NCBI RefSeq assembly: GCF_014654675.1 | Contig: NZ_BNBC01000047.1 | Location: 1 to 64,000, forward strand | Direction: 5' to 3' | Source: Streptomyces spiralis | Lineage (GTDB): Bacteria; Actinomycetota; Actinomycetes; Streptomycetales; Streptomycetaceae | DNA: 64,000 nucleotides | Shown: positions 37,945 to 46,927 of the stretch, piece after piece | Numbering within the stretch: the stretch's first letter is position 1 | How the letters are laid out: every line of letters starts with the position of its first letter | Program-made: the position numbers and the translations under genes | Notes under the pieces: model-generated | What the model was told of the DNA's origin: nothing | Seen by the model: only the letters and a program-made list of their open reading frames with translations | Database searches by the model: none

Positions 37945-39774
37945 GTGTCTGTGATTCCCTCTCGTCGTGCCCTGCTCCGCGGGGCGGCGGCCGCTGCCGC
38001 AGCGGTGCCGCTGGCCGGCGCAACCGCAGGATCCGCCTTCGCGTCGTCCTCCGCCTCCGCCGCCGGCTCGGGCGGCCACGGTGCCGTCGGCCACGGGACG
38101 GCCGGTCTCGGGCCGAACGTCCTGGTCTTCGACACGTCGATGGGCGACGCGGCGATCCAGGCGCAGATCGACGCCGTGTTCGCCGTCCAGCAGTCCAACC
38201 AGTTCGGCACCGAGCGCTACGCCCTGGCGTTCAAGCCGGGCACGTACAACGTCGAGATCAACGTCGGCTTCTACACCCACGTCCTGGGGCTCGGCGTCAG
38301 CCCTGAGGACGTCGTGATCAACGGTCATGTGACCGTCGACGCCCAGTGGTTCGGCGGCAACGGCACCCAGGACTTCTGGCGGGCAGCCGAGAACCTGACC
38401 ATCGTGCCGCCGGACGGGCTGGATCGCTGGGCCGTCGCCCAGGCCGCGCCCATGCGGCGCGTCCACGTCAAGGGCGACATGATCCTCATGCCGAGCCCGC
38501 CCGGCAACGGGTGGTCCAGTGGCGGCTTCCTGGCCGACAGCGTGGTGGACGGCCAGATCAACTCGGGCTCGCAGCAGCAGTGGCTGTCGCGCAACGACAC
38601 CATCGGCAGATGGACGGGCGCCAACTGGAACATGGTCTTCGTCGGCGTCCAGGGCGCACCCGCCACGTCCTTCCCGACCCCGCCCTACACGACCGTGGAC
38701 CGCACGCCGGTGGTCCGGGAGAAGCCGTTCCTGACCGTGGACCGGCGCGGGGCGTACCACGTCTTCGTGCCCGCGTTGCGCCGCAACAGCACCGGCACCT
38801 CCTGGGCCGGCGGGCCGGCCGCCGGCCACAGCATCCCGCTGACCGAGTTCCACGTCGCACAGCCGGGCGACTCCGCCGCGAGCATCAACGCGGCGCTCGC
38901 TCGCGGCAAGCACCTCCTGCTCACCCCGGGCATCTACCCGCTCTCCGCGCCGCTGCGGGTCTCCCGGCCCGGCACCGTCGTTCTCGGCCTCGGTCTGGCC
39001 ACCCTCCAGGCCGTCAAGGACAACTCGCTCATCGAGGTCGCCGACATCGGCGACGTCTCCGTGGCCGGCGTGATCCTCGAGGCCGCCTCCGCCGGCTCCC
39101 CCGTGCTGCTGCGCGTCGGCGACGGCCACACCCGCAAGAACCACGCGCACCAGCCCACCGCGCTCTTCGACGTCTTCCCGCGCATCGGCGGCGCGGTACC
39201 CGGCGGCACCGAGGTCAGCATCCAGATCGACAGCAACGACGTGATCGTCGACCACGTCTGGGCCTGGCGTGCCGACCACGGCCTCGACGGCACGGTCGGC
39301 TGGTCGGTCAATCCCGCGGGCGTCGGCTTCCTCGTCAACGGCGACCGGGTCACCACCTACGGCCTGTTCGTCGAGCACCACCAGAACTACGAGGTGCTCT
39401 GGAACGGCAACCAGGGCCGCACCTACTTCTTCCAGAACGAGCACCCCTACGACGTCCCGACGCAGTCGGCCTGGAAGCACGGCAGCACCAACGGCTACGC
39501 CGCCTACAAGGTCGGCGACCACGTCACCGAGCACCACGCCTGGGGTCTTGGCAGCTACGCCTACTTCAACCTCAACGCGAACATCTACACCGACCGCGCC
39601 TACGAGGTCCCCGACACCCCGGGCGTCGTCTTCACCTCGCTGATGACCGTCTGCCTCAACGGCGCGGGCGGCGGCGGCATCCTGCACTGCATCAACAACT
39701 CGGGCGACCCCGTCGAGAACGGCTTCGGAACCTACAACATGAAGTCGTACTCGAACGGCGTCGGGATGGTCTGA
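37945..39774 (+). CDS. Secreted GH55-family exo-beta-1,3-glucanase (double beta-helix)
   Basis: A 609-residue exported protein. The N-terminus has a Tat signal (SRRALLRGAAAAAAAVPLAG, cut near residue 33). The rest is two right-handed beta-helix halves joined near residue 310. FKPGTYNVEINVGFYTHVLG, DFWRAAENL, GSQQQWLSRN and EKPFLTVD agree with streptomycete GH55 laminarinases as I remember them; the Glu in GRTYFFQNEHPYD is the expected catalytic acid. Proteins of this type are often mislabelled adenylyl cyclase. It would release glucose from beta-1,3-glucan ends for the adjacent importer and GH1 enzyme. GTG 37945 follows AGGGAG. A LacI-type operator precedes it. Confidence 0.8.
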   Translation: MSVIPSRRALLRGAAAAAAAVPLAGATAGSAFASSSASAAGSGGHGAVGHGTAGLGPNVLVFDTSMGDAAIQAQIDAVFAVQQSNQFGTERYALAFKPGTYNVEINVGFYTHVLGLGVSPEDVVINGHVTVDAQWFGGNGTQDFWRAAENLTIVPPDGLDRWAVAQAAPMRRVHVKGDMILMPSPPGNGWSSGGFLADSVVDGQINSGSQQQWLSRNDTIGRWTGANWNMVFVGVQGAPATSFPTPPYTTVDRTPVVREKPFLTVDRRGAYHVFVPALRRNSTGTSWAGGPAAGHSIPLTEFHVAQPGDSAASINAALARGKHLLLTPGIYPLSAPLRVSRPGTVVLGLGLATLQAVKDNSLIEVADIGDVSVAGVILEAASAGSPVLLRVGDGHTRKNHAHQPTALFDVFPRIGGAVPGGTEVSIQIDSNDVIVDHVWAWRADHGLDGTVGWSVNPAGVGFLVNGDRVTTYGLFVEHHQNYEVLWNGNQGRTYFFQNEHPYDVPTQSAWKHGSTNGYAAYKVGDHVTEHHAWGLGSYAYFNLNANIYTDRAYEVPDTPGVVFTSLMTVCLNGAGGGGILHCINNSGDPVENGFGTYNMKSYSNGVGMV

Positions 39775-39884
39775 CCTGCCCCAGGTGTTGACGCCTACAC
39801 GGCGCACTCCGCCCACACCGCCTGCCGGGCCGCCGCCGGCGCGGGGACTCCAGCCGCCTTGCTCGGCCAAGGCCTCGACAAGCA

Positions 39885-39919
39885 GGAGCCCGCGCCCGCC
39901 GTCGCGCGGGCCGGGCTCC
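39885..39919. terminator. Hairpin after the GH55 gene
   Basis: An imperfect GC-rich stem built on GGAGCCCG/CGGGCTCC, about 110 nt after the stop; probably the terminator. Confidence 0.5.
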
Positions 39920-39995
39920 GAGGTGTGGGCGGCCAGACGAGGGAGGCGAAGGGTCGCGGCCGCTCGGCCGAGGGCAACTCGGCACCCGCCGGCCG

Positions 39996-40309
39996 TATCC
40001 CAACGGCGGCACGTCGGACCAGTGGCACACCTACGCCGTCGAGTGGACCCTGATGGCGATGCGCTTTTACGTCGACGACCGCTCGGTCCATGCGACCACC
40101 CGCAACATCCTCGAGTCCACGCGCGACCCGTGGGTCTATGACCACCGCCAGTACGTAATCCTCAACCTCCCCCTCGGGGGACGCGTATGCGGCCGGTTGG
40201 AACAAGGTGACAAGCCTACTGGGGGCTGCCGCAGTCGAGTGTGGACAAGGTCGCGGGTGAGGGAGTGGGAACTGAGGTGGATTGGACGCGGGTGGAGCAG
40301 AAGGGCTGA
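39996..40309 (+). pseudogene. GH16 beta-glucanase remnant with two frameshifts
   Basis: Three consecutive pieces, in different frames, together match the C-terminal third of a family 16 laminarinase/beta-glucanase: YPNGGTSDQWHTYAVEWTL with RFYVDDRSVH and HRQYVILNLPLGG (39996 to about 40183); AYAAGWNKVTS (about 40186-40218); then YWGLPQSSVDKVAG through EVDWTRVEQKG and a TGA stop at 40307-40309. The two junctions each need a one- or two-base change to restore the frame, and the first two thirds of the gene with the catalytic Glu residues are missing. It is therefore inactive. It lies next to GH55 and GH1 genes, suggesting an old beta-1,3-glucan cluster. Confidence 0.8.
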
Positions 40310-40477
40310 TGAGCTCACATCGTACGAAGGTCGATCACCTCCCCCCACCAAACGACAGCCAGGTATTCTTGATCGCATCGTCATAGCGGCCCGACGGGCT
40401 TCCGCTCCACCTCGGTGGAGTCTCGAAGGACACGCCCCCACCCGCACGAGCTACTTCGTGCTGCCTGGGGGAAGTCC
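40310..40477. other. Non-coding spacer before the nuclease-helicase gene
   Basis: AT-richer spacer. It should contain the promoter for the gene at 40478; TTGATC at about 40370 is a weak -35 candidate. An inverted repeat CTCCACC/GGTGGAG lies at about 40405-40419. Confidence 0.35.
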
Positions 40478-42364
40478 TTGCTGTTCCGCGAGTCCGCACA
40501 CGCGATCGCCGCCAGAGCGCTGGACAGTTCGCTGTACCTCCACCTCACCGAGCAATTCGTCCACATGCACGGATACCGCCCCGGCACCTCCGAGGTCCGT
40601 TCCTGGGAGCGGAGCATCCCGGCACTGGCGGGCGTACTCAACGACGCAGGACTCGGTGACGTGGAGGTGATGCTGGAGTACGCCCTCCCGCTGAACAGCA
40701 AGCGCGCCGACGCGATCCTCGCCGGGGTGCACCCCGCCACAGGCGAGCCGTCGTATGTCGTCGTCGAGCTGAAGCAGTGGAGCCAGGCCGAGCCGGACGA
40801 GGACGACCCGCTGTTGTGCAGGATCGACGCCTACGCGCACCCTGTCCTCAACCCCATCGAGCAGGTACGCCGCTACTGCGAGTACCTCGTCAACTTCAAC
40901 GGCGCGGTCGCCGAGCACCCGGACCGGGTCAGCGGCGTGGCGTACCTGCACAACGCCACTGAGTTCGGCGTAGGTGGTCTACGCGCGATCGAAACAGACG
41001 ACCGCGGCCAGTTGTTCACGGGCGAGCGGCGCGGCGCGTTCATCGACCATCTCCGCACCAAGCTCAGCGACAAGTTGCCCGGCGCCCGCGCGGCCGACGA
41101 ACTCCAGGCGGGGCGGACAATCCCGTCGAAGCAGCTGATGTCGGTCGCGGCCCAGGAGGTGCGCGAGCGCGAGCAGTTCGTGCTACTGGACGAGCAGCAG
41201 GTCGCCTACCGCCTGGTGCTGAACGCCATACGCAAGGCCAAGCAGTCCGACCACAAGGAGGTCGTGGTCGTCACCGGAGGCCCTGGTACCGGCAAGAGCG
41301 TCATCGCGCTCTCCCTGCTCGGGGAGCTGTACCGGCAGGGTGTCCCGGCGCTGCACGCCACGGGCTCGCAATCGTTCACCAAGACGATGCGCAAGGTCGC
41401 CGGCACCCGCAAGCGTGAGGTGCAGGACCTCTTCAAGTACTTCAACAGCTTCATGACGGCCGAGAAGAACACCCTCGACGTCCTGATCTGCGACGAGGCC
41501 CACCGCATCCGTGAGACCTCCGCCAACCGCTACACCCCGGCGGCCCATCGCACCGGTAAGCGGCAGATCGACGAACTCATCGATGTGGCCCGCGTCCCCG
41601 TCTTCCTCCTGGATGAACACCAGGTCGTGCGCCCTGGCGAGATGGGCACGGTGGAAGACATCAAGACGGCCGCGGCGGCCAAGGGGCTCGAGTGCCACGT
41701 AGTACCGCTGGAGAGCCAGTTCCGCTGCGGCGGCAGCGACGCGTACCTGCGCTGGGTCGTACGCCTCCTGGGCCTGCAGCCCGGCGGCCCGGTGGTCTGG
41801 GAACCGGACGACCGCATGCAGTTGTTGGTCGCCGACAGCCCCCAGGAGATGGAGGCGTTCCTCCAGGCCCGCCGGGGCCAGGGCTACGGCGCGCGCATGT
41901 CCGCCGGCTACTGCTGGCCCTGGTCCCCCGAACCCAAGCCCGGCCAACCGCTCCCGGCCGATGTGGTCATCGGCGACTGGGCCCGCCCATGGAACCTCCG
42001 CGGCGACCGGGCCATCTCCGGCGCCCCGCCGTCCGCCCTGTGGGCCACCGACCCGGCCGGTTTCGGTCAGGTCGGCTGCGTCTACACCGCTCAGGGCTTC
42101 GAGTACGACTGGTCCGGCGTGATCATCGGTCCCGACCTCGTCTGGCGCCGGGACCGCTGGATCACGGACCGCACTCGGTCCAAGGATCAGGTCTTCAAGA
42201 AGTCGACCTCCGACGCCGACGTCGACCGCCTCATCCGCAACACCTACAAGGTGCTGCTCACCCGCGGCCTGATCGGCACGATCCTGTACTCCACGGACCC
42301 GGAGACACGCGAGAAGTTGCGAGAACTGACGGGCAGGATGACACGGGAGGCGGCGCCTGCCTGA
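40478..42364 (+). CDS. PD-(D/E)XK nuclease-superfamily 1 helicase fusion (DUF2075 type)
   Basis: A 628-residue two-part protein. The N-terminal 250 residues look like a PD-(D/E)XK nuclease: RADAILAG gives the Asp and VVVELKQW the ExK. The C-terminal part is a DUF2075/Schlafen-like superfamily 1 ATPase with Walker A TGGPGTGKSV, LICDEAHRI as Walker B, VFLLDEHQVV, ESQFRCGGSDAYL and a late VGCVYTAQGFEYD helicase motif. Proteins of this architecture occur in defence islands, but their target is not known to me. TTG 40478 was chosen because relatives start LLFRES and a GGGGGAAG precedes it; GTG 40415 would add 21 unrelated residues. Codon GC is lower than in its neighbours. Confidence 0.85.
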   Translation: MLFRESAHAIAARALDSSLYLHLTEQFVHMHGYRPGTSEVRSWERSIPALAGVLNDAGLGDVEVMLEYALPLNSKRADAILAGVHPATGEPSYVVVELKQWSQAEPDEDDPLLCRIDAYAHPVLNPIEQVRRYCEYLVNFNGAVAEHPDRVSGVAYLHNATEFGVGGLRAIETDDRGQLFTGERRGAFIDHLRTKLSDKLPGARAADELQAGRTIPSKQLMSVAAQEVREREQFVLLDEQQVAYRLVLNAIRKAKQSDHKEVVVVTGGPGTGKSVIALSLLGELYRQGVPALHATGSQSFTKTMRKVAGTRKREVQDLFKYFNSFMTAEKNTLDVLICDEAHRIRETSANRYTPAAHRTGKRQIDELIDVARVPVFLLDEHQVVRPGEMGTVEDIKTAAAAKGLECHVVPLESQFRCGGSDAYLRWVVRLLGLQPGGPVVWEPDDRMQLLVADSPQEMEAFLQARRGQGYGARMSAGYCWPWSPEPKPGQPLPADVVIGDWARPWNLRGDRAISGAPPSALWATDPAGFGQVGCVYTAQGFEYDWSGVIIGPDLVWRRDRWITDRTRSKDQVFKKSTSDADVDRLIRNTYKVLLTRGLIGTILYSTDPETREKLRELTGRMTREAAPA

Positions 42365-42386
42365 CGGACGGATCGCGTTCAGGTGC

Positions 42387-42755
42387 TCAGGTGATGGCGG
42401 GAGCCCAGGCAGGCCGATCCTGCCGGGCTCTGCGCAGGAAACGGTCTACATCGAATCCGTGTTCGCTGAGCCGGTACCGAGCCGTCTCCAAGTGATGTTC
42501 CCCGAAGAGGTGCCGATACCATGGCAGGAGAACGAACGCTTCCACGCTCAGCTCAAGACGGCCACTTTCCCACAACGTGGTGAACCCGTCGGAGGCGTTG
42601 GCGCCGCCTAGGAGCTGCTTGGCCGCTCCTACTCCGCCCAGGTCCCCCAACATCTGCGCGAACCGTGTCGGGTTGTACCCGATCTCACGCTTGAGGCGTT
42701 CGGCGCCCTTGCGCATGTCGTCGTGGAACTTGAGTTCTGCTTCGTCGCTCGCCAT
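42387..42755 (-). CDS. Small conserved protein of unknown function beside the restriction gene
   Basis: A 122-residue soluble protein starting ATG at 42755, after GGAGG at 7 nt. It contains FHDDMRKGAERLKREIGYNP, TRFAQMLGDLGGVGAAKQLL and GFTTLWESGRLELSVEAFVL, a pattern I have seen in small proteins linked to restriction and defence genes, without known function. Its stop is 22 nt from the convergent nuclease-helicase stop, and it follows the restriction gene on the same strand by 40 nt, so the two probably form an operon. Confidence 0.8.
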   Translation of the reverse strand: MASDEAELKFHDDMRKGAERLKREIGYNPTRFAQMLGDLGGVGAAKQLLGGANASDGFTTLWESGRLELSVEAFVLLPWYRHLFGEHHLETARYRLSEHGFDVDRFLRRARQDRPAWAPAIT

Positions 42756-42795
42756 GCCCTGTCCTCCGAATCCCAGCTGACACCCGCGTGGCACG

Positions 42796-44598
42796 TTATT
42801 GCTGCGTAATTCTGTTGAATTCGCAGAGTGTTCGGTGATAGTGCAGATATGCCTCATCGATCTGATGGTCGGTGCGCCGGTTAAGGCGTCCCAGGGAATC
42901 ACCTCCATGTGTATGCCGCACAAAGCCGTCGACGTCGATGAAGATCTCAAGACCGTCGAAGAGAACGTGGTGGTTGGGGCACAGGCAGAGCAGGTTCGAC
43001 AGTTCGTCCGGACCGTCATGTGGAGTCCCGAGGCCGCGGATGTGGGCAGCCTCACTGTAGGGCCTGCGCTTGTACTGGAGCCGGGTCTCGCATACCTGGC
43101 AGGCATGGCCGTACAGTTCCTTGACCTGGTTGGCGATCGCGGCGTTGCGAACCAGTCGTGAGGAGGTGGATTCCCGGCGCGCGGTCGGGCCAGCCGCTCG
43201 CTCCGCCGCGGCGCTTTCCCCGCCGTGGCCGTTCTCGTCTTCATCGAGCAGGCCATCGGCCGAGGTGTATCCGGCGAGGCCCACCTGACTGAGCAACTCA
43301 CGCTGATCGACATCGTCAAGGTATGTGCTGCACAGCTTGGCCACGGCCTCGAGCCGCGTAAGAGGGTCCTTCAACAGTTCGGCGCTTGCATGGGTGAGGC
43401 CTGCGACGGGCTGGACCCTGTTGAAGATGCCCACCTGCGGCATGGGGCCGGCGTCGCTCTGTATCCCATGGACCTCCCAGAGGCCGCTGCGCTGCATGTG
43501 CCAGAAGGGATACTCAGGAGTGACCTTGGAGCCAGGCAGTCCGAATTCGGCCAGGAGCGGACTCACCTCGGCACGAAAACAGGACCACGGAGCCAGGCGC
43601 GGCTTGCCTGCTGCGATCCGGGATACCGCCCACAGGAGAGACAATGGTTGGTGACGGCTGGGAGCCTTGCTCTCTGAGTGACGGTGAGTGTTGAGAGAGC
43701 CGATCCGATCCAGCAACCCCCTTGCGGTGAACTCGGGAGACGCGGCTGGGAGCGGTGTCCGAGGCTCGGGAGGAACCAGTTGACGCCTTCCCGGCAGGAG
43801 TTGGGCAACGCCACTGTATTTCTCGGCGGACCGCAGAGTAAGGCTTCGCAGGGGTACGGGTACGTCTAGTTGACGTAGCACCGGCGCGGCAAGAACCGGG
43901 GTGGGGAACTCCTCGAGTTCCCCCAGAGCCATGATGTGTTCCCATGTGTCCTGATCCTCGTTGCTTCCCCAGACCTTTTGTGCCACAGGCCTGCTGGTGA
44001 ACAGATGAAGGATGCGGGCGCGAGCGATGAAATGATTCTCCGCATAAAAGAGCACGTCGTCGCCGACGCGACGGTTCCGCAGAGCTCTCACTTTTTCGTT
44101 GTTGGTTTGCGTCGTGGGGGTGGACCCCCACAGGCGAGCGATCCCATCCGGGTACAAGGCGGTCAGCGCATCCGCCTGCTCGCCAAGTGCATCCCTGATG
44201 TCTGCGAGGCGAATGCCTCGCCGTACCGACTTGGCGAAGTTCTGCGTGCCGCGGTCCCGGACCCCGCCGCGAGGCTGGAGGACCAACTGCGGCGGCACCT
44301 GCGCCGGCCGGTCTGCAACGGTGGTTCCGTCCGTCACGGTGAAGCCGAGCGCATGCAGCCGATGTGCCACTGTGCGCGCACCCCCACTGAAGTCATCCGC
44401 CGACAGCAGGCTGCCGACTGAGTACAGATGCGCTACGCCCGCGATGGCCTTCGAGTCATAGTGATTTCCGTTCAACACCAGTTCGTACGTCGTTGCTCGG
44501 CCGAAGCCGTGCCGACGGAGAAACGTTTCACGTCCAAGGCGCCGACACTCGTCAACCGCGGCCAGCACGCCTGCCCGCGTGACATCCCCAAGTCCCAT
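42796..44598 (-). CDS. ScoMcrA-like type IV restriction endonuclease (sulfur-binding domain plus HNH)
   Basis: A 600-residue modification-dependent nuclease. Residues about 1-85 resemble the ScoMcrA N-terminal head (VLAAVDECRRLGRETFLRRH, NGNHYDSKAIAGVAH). A PUA/EVE-like region follows (about 110-240; RLWGSTPTTQTNNEKV). Residues about 290-390 look like the sulfur-binding domain that recognises phosphorothioated DNA (SRHQPLSLLWAVSRIAAGK, PEYPFWHMQRSGLWEV). The C-terminus is an HNH nuclease: CQVCETRLQYKRRPYSEAAH and LLCLCPNHHVLFDG. ATG 44598 was taken because the head begins there and a -10-like TACTAC lies 14 nt upstream, giving a near-leaderless mRNA. It is expected to cut phosphorothioate- and possibly methyl-modified invading DNA. 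Confidence 0.8.
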   Translation of the reverse strand: MGLGDVTRAGVLAAVDECRRLGRETFLRRHGFGRATTYELVLNGNHYDSKAIAGVAHLYSVGSLLSADDFSGGARTVAHRLHALGFTVTDGTTVADRPAQVPPQLVLQPRGGVRDRGTQNFAKSVRRGIRLADIRDALGEQADALTALYPDGIARLWGSTPTTQTNNEKVRALRNRRVGDDVLFYAENHFIARARILHLFTSRPVAQKVWGSNEDQDTWEHIMALGELEEFPTPVLAAPVLRQLDVPVPLRSLTLRSAEKYSGVAQLLPGRRQLVPPEPRTPLPAASPEFTARGLLDRIGSLNTHRHSESKAPSRHQPLSLLWAVSRIAAGKPRLAPWSCFRAEVSPLLAEFGLPGSKVTPEYPFWHMQRSGLWEVHGIQSDAGPMPQVGIFNRVQPVAGLTHASAELLKDPLTRLEAVAKLCSTYLDDVDQRELLSQVGLAGYTSADGLLDEDENGHGGESAAAERAAGPTARRESTSSRLVRNAAIANQVKELYGHACQVCETRLQYKRRPYSEAAHIRGLGTPHDGPDELSNLLCLCPNHHVLFDGLEIFIDVDGFVRHTHGGDSLGRLNRRTDHQIDEAYLHYHRTLCEFNRITQQ

Positions 44599-45111
44599 GC
44601 CCGGGAGCGTAGTAGGACAGTATGACAATCGCTGATCCATGGCGAACCTTGGCGCCCTTCCCCCGTAGCCCTCAGCCGGGGCCGCCCTGGGTCTCCAGGC
44701 CGAGGGTGACAGCTATATGAGGGTCGAGCGCCTACCCGCGGCTGGGTGAAGTTCATCGCATGACGTCCAACACCCGCTCCGAGGCATCGGTGAAGGGCAC
44801 CTTTGCCGGCCGCCGCCCCAGCTCCACCGACGGCTTGCGTCGGCCGGTGGTCTGGCACGTAACCGGGTACCGCCCGACGAGTTGGAGGGACCGGGCCTCG
44901 GCCGGGACGGGGCCTGCCCCTCGTCGCGGTGTACGCCGCGCGCTGGAGGCGCGAGGTACTTGACGCCTACGCCAAGACGGTGCGGGCCGACGTCGCGTGT
45001 CGTCGAGCGGCTCCCTGATTGATCGTTCAGGGCATTCCTGCAGGTCACGGTTGTCACACAGAACTCTCGCCTGTGTCCGGGTGGGCAGCCGGCAGCCGCT
45101 AACATCCCCGC
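44599..45111. other. 513-nt region with no intact gene
   Basis: One frame at about 44912-45018 reads LVAVYAARWRREVLDAYAKT and ends in a stop, and may be a remnant of an unidentified gene. A -10-like TAACAT at 45100-45105 lies 6 nt before the next ATG, so that mRNA is probably leaderless. Otherwise I see nothing. Confidence 0.4.
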
Positions 45112-46806
45112 ATGTCCGAAAGTGCCGCGCGGCGCCTGCTGCGGAACGACTCGCGCACCGTGAGGGTGGCAGGCAAAGAGACCGTCGTGCTTCCGATCGG
45201 CAAGGCGAAGGCTCTGCTGCAGGCCCTCCGGGCCGGGGAGACGGTGCTGGCCCTCTACAAAGAAGGGCTCTTTTACGCCGCGCTGACCGAGGATGCCCTC
45301 ATCCTCCTCCGGGGAAGCGGTCCGCAGCGGGTTTCGAGGCCTCTGGTCATTCTGAAACCAGCCCAGGGTGTACCTCCTCGGGTGGACGTGTCCGTGGAGG
45401 GACGGCGCATCAGCCTGTGGGGGTCGCAGCTCGACCCGTCCGGGACGCTTCTCGAAGGGGCCGGAGTCCCGGCGACCGATCCACTGACCGAGGACCGGCG
45501 TACCGCCAGGGCCGCAGCCGGGGAAAGCGTCTCCCTGCCCGACAGTCACAAGAAGGTGCTGCTGGAAGAACTCGAGCCAGGCGAAACCGTCCGCTCGATC
45601 TACCACGACGGTTGGGGCTACGCCGTGCTCACCGGCAACGGCCTCGTCCTTCTCCGTAGTCTTCTGGCGCCCAAGGCGACCCGTGTCGGCCTGCCTCTAC
45701 GGATCCTCCGCCGCGCTCACGGCATGTTCGACTCCGTCGAGGTCCTCATCGACGGTAAACCGCACAAGCTGCACGGCTCGAAGCTGGACCCGAAAGGAGA
45801 ACTCCTCGAGACACAGGGAGAAATCCTGCCTCCCGAATCTCCTGTGCGGCCCAGCAGCGGAACGCGCTTCTCCACCTGGATACGACGACACCCCGTCCTC
45901 GTTTCCCTGGTGGCGGGGGGAGTGCTGGCCGCCGGCCTGTACTCGAACTCCACCCAGATCGGCCCCAAGTCCGTGGCGTCCGCGGAACGCACGTCGGTCG
46001 TCGCGGACTTCACCGGGTCCTCTCTCACCGCCGCGACTGCGAGGGCTCGCCTGCATTCCTGGCAGACGGTGTCGGCGGCCGACGCCTCCTCCGCCTACCG
46101 GCCGGTGACGTCCACGACGAGCGGGTGGCAGGTCTGCTTCCAAAGTCCGTCCCCTGCCGAGACAGTCCGTCCATCGGCCAGGACACTGACTCTGTACGCG
46201 GTCCCGGAGCAGGAGGAGTGCCCGACTCGCCTGCACGGCCCCCGTCGGGCCGTCATGCCGGCCCTCGTGGGCGACAGGTACGACGACGCCTCCCGCGCCC
46301 TCGACGACCTCGGCCTCGATGGTGTGATCGTCCTCCACGCCCATACCGGCAAGCGTCTGGACGACGAACCGAAGGATATGGCCGACTGGCGGGTGTGCCG
46401 GCAGCAGCCGCAGCCCGACACCGAGGTCGAGACGTGGACGCGGATCGAGCTGTGGCTGATCGGCTCCGGAGACCCCTGCGCCGAACCCAGCCCGAAGCCC
46501 GAACCCAAGCCGAAGCCAAAACCCAAGCCCAAGCCCAAGCCGCGCCCCCGGCCCTCCTACGGCACCGCCTCTGGTGGCGGGACCAGCACTGGAAGTTCGA
46601 CCGGCAGCGTCGGCGGTTCCACCAGCGGTGGGTCCTCCGGCGGCTCGGGCGGTGGTACCGGTGGCAGCGGAGGAAGTCAGGCGGGTGTCCAGTTCGGGCA
46701 GTACTGCTCCCCCGTGGGCGCCACCGCGGTGACTGCCGACGGACGGCCTGCGAAGTGCTTCATGGGCAAGGACGGCAACGCCCGCTGGGGGTACAACTCC
46801 GGGTGA
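45112..46806 (+). CDS. Membrane protein with duplicated N-terminal PH-like domains and PASTA-like repeats
   Basis: A 564-residue single-pass membrane protein. Cytoplasmic part: two homologous blocks of about 110 residues, each with GETV-aromatic, YAxLT and LxLLRS/G motifs, reminiscent of bacterial PH-like domains. A transmembrane helix (VLVSLVAGGVLAAGLY) at about residue 268 follows. Outside: two PASTA-like domains (VVADFTGSSLTAATARARL; PALVGDRYDDASRALDDLGL with ADWRVCRQQPQPDTEV), then a Lys-Pro repeat, a Gly/Ser linker and a small C-terminal domain, GQYCSPVGATAVTADGRPAK. PASTA units bind peptidoglycan fragments; here no kinase is attached. Probable leaderless start at 45112. Confidence 0.8.
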   Translation: MSESAARRLLRNDSRTVRVAGKETVVLPIGKAKALLQALRAGETVLALYKEGLFYAALTEDALILLRGSGPQRVSRPLVILKPAQGVPPRVDVSVEGRRISLWGSQLDPSGTLLEGAGVPATDPLTEDRRTARAAAGESVSLPDSHKKVLLEELEPGETVRSIYHDGWGYAVLTGNGLVLLRSLLAPKATRVGLPLRILRRAHGMFDSVEVLIDGKPHKLHGSKLDPKGELLETQGEILPPESPVRPSSGTRFSTWIRRHPVLVSLVAGGVLAAGLYSNSTQIGPKSVASAERTSVVADFTGSSLTAATARARLHSWQTVSAADASSAYRPVTSTTSGWQVCFQSPSPAETVRPSARTLTLYAVPEQEECPTRLHGPRRAVMPALVGDRYDDASRALDDLGLDGVIVLHAHTGKRLDDEPKDMADWRVCRQQPQPDTEVETWTRIELWLIGSGDPCAEPSPKPEPKPKPKPKPKPKPRPRPSYGTASGGGTSTGSSTGSVGGSTSGGSSGGSGGGTGGSGGSQAGVQFGQYCSPVGATAVTADGRPAKCFMGKDGNARWGYNSG

Positions 46807-46927
46807 CAGGAGGTGGCACCATCACGCGATCAGGTGACATCGTCCGGCATGGGCACAAGCGGTGGGGGCGGCTCGTTCGACGCGGTGAGGGGATCTTCCT
46901 GCTCATCGGGAATCGAAGGAGACGCGC

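Noticed and set aside
37933-39870. 645-codon minus-strand frame opposite the GH55 gene
   Set aside because: Val/Asp/Gly-rich mirror of the GH55 coding strand; no family features.
44713-45606. 297-codon minus-strand frame over the intergenic region and the PASTA gene start
   Set aside because: No recognisable motif, mixed composition, and it overlaps the well-supported gene at 45112.
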